A stretch of 64,000 nt of DNA from Paucihalobacter ruber (GTDB lineage Bacteria; Bacteroidota; Bacteroidia; Flavobacteriales; Flavobacteriaceae): assembly GCF_006494535.1 (NCBI RefSeq), contig NZ_VHIQ01000007.1:1-64000 (forward strand). Direction: 5' to 3'. The notes below the pieces were generated by a model, which had not been told where the DNA came from, did no database searches, and worked only from the letters and a program-made list of their open reading frames with translations. The position numbers and the translations under genes are program-made. Every line of letters starts with the position of its first letter. Position 1 is the first letter of the stretch. Below, in pieces: positions 61,385 through 64,000 of this stretch.

Positions 61385-64000
61385 TTAGAGCTTGACTAAC
61401 TTGCTGGTCGAAGATTGACCATTGTTGTTTGAGGCTTTTACAATATAGATTCCGGTGTTTAAATCGGAAATGTCAAAAATCTTTCCGGCGTTGAAATCAC
61501 CTTTAAATTGTTTTACCTGCTTACCTGTAATATCAATAACAGATACTTCGGTTGTTTGTGTGTTTAAACTAAACTCAGTATTGGCAGGATTAGGGTAAAT
61601 AGTGAGTTTATCGAAAGCATTAACATTATCAATGCTTAGTGTGGCCGGTGGTGCATTACCTAAAATTCTAAATTCACCGGGTTGTAAGGTAATATTTGCT
61701 GTTGCGCCGTCTATGGTAGTACTGTTAGATTCGTCCATTAAATCGTACCATGTACCACCGTATGGGAAATCGGTTGAAACGGTGGCATTGTTAACACCAA
61801 AGTTGGCATATACAATAACGTTGCGTAATTGATCGGTTGGGATACTTGTATCAAAGATGAAGATTTTTGGGGTAAATCCACCTGAGTTAATTGTATAATC
61901 ACCCTCAAACACTGGTTCGTTTATTTTTAAAGCGTTCATACGTGCCCAATCATTATAAATCTGACTTCTAATAGGGTCGTTAGGCCAGTTATTCGCCCAT
62001 TGCGGTTGTGGTTTTGTATCTAATTTACAATCGCCACCACCACCGGGTAAATTAACGGTACCATTGTTACAGGTAAAAATAGATTGTTCCATACCTAACT
62101 CGCCAAAGTGCCAAATCATTTTTGGTCCCGGGATGGTTAGTGTTACAGCTCCCAATGCCGACATTCTCGACAAGGCCACGTTAAGATTTTTAACATCGTG
62201 GTTCGAGTTTGTAGAATTTCCGAATTGTAAATTTTTATACATCAGGCGTTCTTCGTCATGACTTTCGGCGTAGCCAAGAAGACGTGGTTGAGTGAACCCT
62301 CTACTTTTGTGGCCCATACGGTTAAAGTTTTTATTGCCGTTTTGCCCCATGGTAAGCTCGTTATACTCATCGGTCATTTTACCCCAAAGCATGATTCCTT
62401 TGCCTTCGTTGATGCGGTAGTTGGCCCATTGTTGTTCTTCGTTATCACTACCCAAGTGTTCAAAAATTACATAGTGGGTGTTATCTAAAGACCAAGAGTA
62501 GTCAGCATATTCTTTAAGTACATCAATACGATCTTGCTGATAATTTTGAGTACAACCAAAGTCTCCATCAAAGGTACCGTTGCCACAATTTTGAGTAAAT
62601 CCTTTGGTTAAATCCCATCTAAAGCCATCAATTTTGAATTCTGTAATCCAGTGTTCGATGACGCGTCTTGTATATTCCTGCACTAATGGCTGTTGGTGGT
62701 TGAAGTCGTTACCAACGTTGAATGAGTGTGTAGGGAATTTGTTGAAATACGGACTGTCGTCTGCAGGTCCGCCCCAACCATCACCGTCGGGATCATCCAT
62801 CCACATACGAACCAATGGGTTCCTGCCAAAGGCATGATTTAAAACAACGTCTAAAATTATGGCAATACCATTTTGATGACACACGTCAATAAACTCTTTC
62901 AGCTTATCTTCAGTGCCGTAAAATTTATCAAGTGCCATGTGGAAAGAAGTATTGTAACCCCAGCTTTCGTTGCCTTCAAATTCCATTACCGGCATTAAAT
63001 GAATGGCATTGATATTTAAACTTTTAAAATAATCAATTTTATCGATTAAATCCTGATAGTTTCTATCGGCATCAAAATCTCTTACCAGTACTTCGTAAAT
63101 AATTAGGTCTTCCATCTTTGGTTTCTCAAAGTTTTCAACCTGCCAATTGTATGGTGTTTGTCCGGTTTGCAAAACAGTCACTTCTCTTTGCTGTCCTGCC
63201 GGATAGGCTGGAAGGTTTGGATAGGTGGTTGACGGAATAAAAGGATCATCAAAAGGCGATAGTACTAATGTTGAAAATGGATCAGCTGTTTTAACTAAAG
63301 CCGGAGAGCCTGAAATCGGATTTGAGTCAAAAACCCAATATTGATAAGTTTCAATATTTCCTGAAGTTAATCCGTTTAACTCTAGCCAGAATTTACCGTT
63401 AACCGGATCGCGTTTCATAGCATAATCCTGAGTTGGGTTGTAATTATTAAAACTACCTGCTACTTGAACATAATCTTTTCCAGGAGCAGTCAAAACCAAT
63501 GTAGCTTTTGTTGGATCGGTGGTAGAGTAATTAATACCATCTACTAACCCACTAGGAATTGGTTCTTCAATGGCAGTATCTATAACAAAAACTTCAAAAC
63601 TTGCTTCACCCGTTTCGCTAGTACCAGGTGGTGATCCAACAAATCGTACGGTACCACTATTTGTTATATTTGTTAACGTCCTGTTACAAGCCGGGAAACC
63701 ACAGGTGCCAGTAGCGACAGACAAGTTGTTGTAAAAAATTTCATAAGTACCTTGAACTGTTGTGCTACCCTGAAAGGCAATTGTTGCTGATACGGTAAGG
63801 TTGCTTCCAGATGTAATGATTGCAGGTCTAGTTGATGGAGCAGTGATAGTAATTTGTACAGCACCAACTAGAAGAATAAAGTCCTGGCAACCTGTTGCTT
63901 TTAATTCTTGAGTGCCATCAGGATTTCTAAAAACGATACCAATTCTTGTGGCTTCCGCTGCCTGCTGTTGTGTTAAGCCATAATAATCCTGAGGCACAAT
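61385..64000 (-). CDS. GH13 alpha-amylase family enzyme with T9SS sorting domain (partial)
   Basis: More than 870 residues; the frame runs off the right edge of the window, and the GTG at 63997 is probably internal. Order from N-terminus: beta-sandwich domains, a starch-binding/E-set domain (ATLVLTAPGKDYVQVAGSFNNYNP), then the GH13 barrel (DLIIYEVLVRDFDADRN, AIHLMPVMEFEGNESWGYN, DVVLNHAFG, nucleophile Asp in IDGFRWDLT, acid/base Glu in VIFEHLGSD, and the third Asp in AESHDEER). A C-terminal all-beta domain and a T9SS type A signal (LTIYPNPANTEFSLNT ... SSTSKLVKL) complete it. It degrades alpha-glucans outside the cell. Confidence 0.93.
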   Translation of the reverse strand: MVPQDYYGLTQQQAAEATRIGIVFRNPDGTQELKATGCQDFILLVGAVQITITAPSTRPAIITSGSNLTVSATIAFQGSTTVQGTYEIFYNNLSVATGTCGFPACNRTLTNITNSGTVRFVGSPPGTSETGEASFEVFVIDTAIEEPIPSGLVDGINYSTTDPTKATLVLTAPGKDYVQVAGSFNNYNPTQDYAMKRDPVNGKFWLELNGLTSGNIETYQYWVFDSNPISGSPALVKTADPFSTLVLSPFDDPFIPSTTYPNLPAYPAGQQREVTVLQTGQTPYNWQVENFEKPKMEDLIIYEVLVRDFDADRNYQDLIDKIDYFKSLNINAIHLMPVMEFEGNESWGYNTSFHMALDKFYGTEDKLKEFIDVCHQNGIAIILDVVLNHAFGRNPLVRMWMDDPDGDGWGGPADDSPYFNKFPTHSFNVGNDFNHQQPLVQEYTRRVIEHWITEFKIDGFRWDLTKGFTQNCGNGTFDGDFGCTQNYQQDRIDVLKEYADYSWSLDNTHYVIFEHLGSDNEEQQWANYRINEGKGIMLWGKMTDEYNELTMGQNGNKNFNRMGHKSRGFTQPRLLGYAESHDEERLMYKNLQFGNSTNSNHDVKNLNVALSRMSALGAVTLTIPGPKMIWHFGELGMEQSIFTCNNGTVNLPGGGGDCKLDTKPQPQWANNWPNDPIRSQIYNDWARMNALKINEPVFEGDYTINSGGFTPKIFIFDTSIPTDQLRNVIVYANFGVNNATVSTDFPYGGTWYDLMDESNSTTIDGATANITLQPGEFRILGNAPPATLSIDNVNAFDKLTIYPNPANTEFSLNTQTTEVSVIDITGKQVKQFKGDFNAGKIFDISDLNTGIYIVKASNNNGQSSTSKLVKL

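Overview
The window looks like chromosomal DNA from a marine-type member of the Flavobacteriaceae (Bacteroidota). The evidence is AT-rich DNA, Bacteroidota-type promoters (TAnnTTTG at -7), weak Shine-Dalgarno signals, a SusC/SusD pair with an ECF sigma/FecR switch, three proteins with T9SS type A C-terminal sorting domains, several SPII lipoproteins, and a tRNA-Leu without an encoded CCA. No phage, plasmid, transposase or CRISPR array is visible.

Layout. 1-600 holds a tRNA-Asp-like 3' part interrupted by a palindrome, a group of small GC hairpins ending in a terminator, and a perfect 16-bp-arm dyad upstream of a small secreted peptide gene. 651-3666 encodes that peptide, a TPR histidine kinase and its NarL-type response regulator. 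Between the regulator and a convergent DUF456 gene lies a compact promoter plus tandem CGGTTTTTCCG boxes plus terminator, a candidate small RNA. 4449-8396 is a BlaI / M56-TonB / TPR / TonB-like lipoprotein operon with clear operators. A second BlaI/M56 pair sits at 22497-25077 with different operators. 8403-22362 is mostly housekeeping: a glycosyltransferase with a flippase-like membrane protein, ruvC, hemW, a metal-dependent cyclase-fold hydrolase, DUF4230, YjbR, PhnA, a DUF885 protein, a DPP IV-type peptidase and a DadA-like oxidoreductase. 25158-30808 has an M28 peptidase with T9SS signal, an SQR-like flavoprotein with a Crp/Fnr-like dyad upstream, a DUF4407 protein and an M20 dipeptidase. 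30920-41677 (minus strand) reads ECF sigma, FecR, SusC, SusD, lipoprotein, di-haem cytochrome c peroxidase, T9SS repeat protein.

41825-42062 is tRNA-Leu(TAG) followed by a second copy of its 3' end and terminator. Immediately downstream, 42332-47042 is a compact gene set: a free-standing adenylation enzyme, a formyltransferase, two acyl carrier proteins, a KAS III-type synthase and a NeuD-like acyltransferase. This is the best candidate for an undescribed biosynthetic system in the window.

47495-59561 is a beta-1,4-galactan/galactose utilisation locus. A GH53 endo-galactanase and a GH2 enzyme face a GntR regulator, aldose 1-epimerase, SSS symporter, galK, galT and a clan GH-A-like hydrolase. 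A tandem 10-bp repeat between the divergent promoters is the likely operator. 59762-61384 is accessory in character: a Fic enzyme with a duplicated 34-bp start region and a degenerate RHS core fragment. The window ends inside a GH13 alpha-amylase family gene with a T9SS signal.
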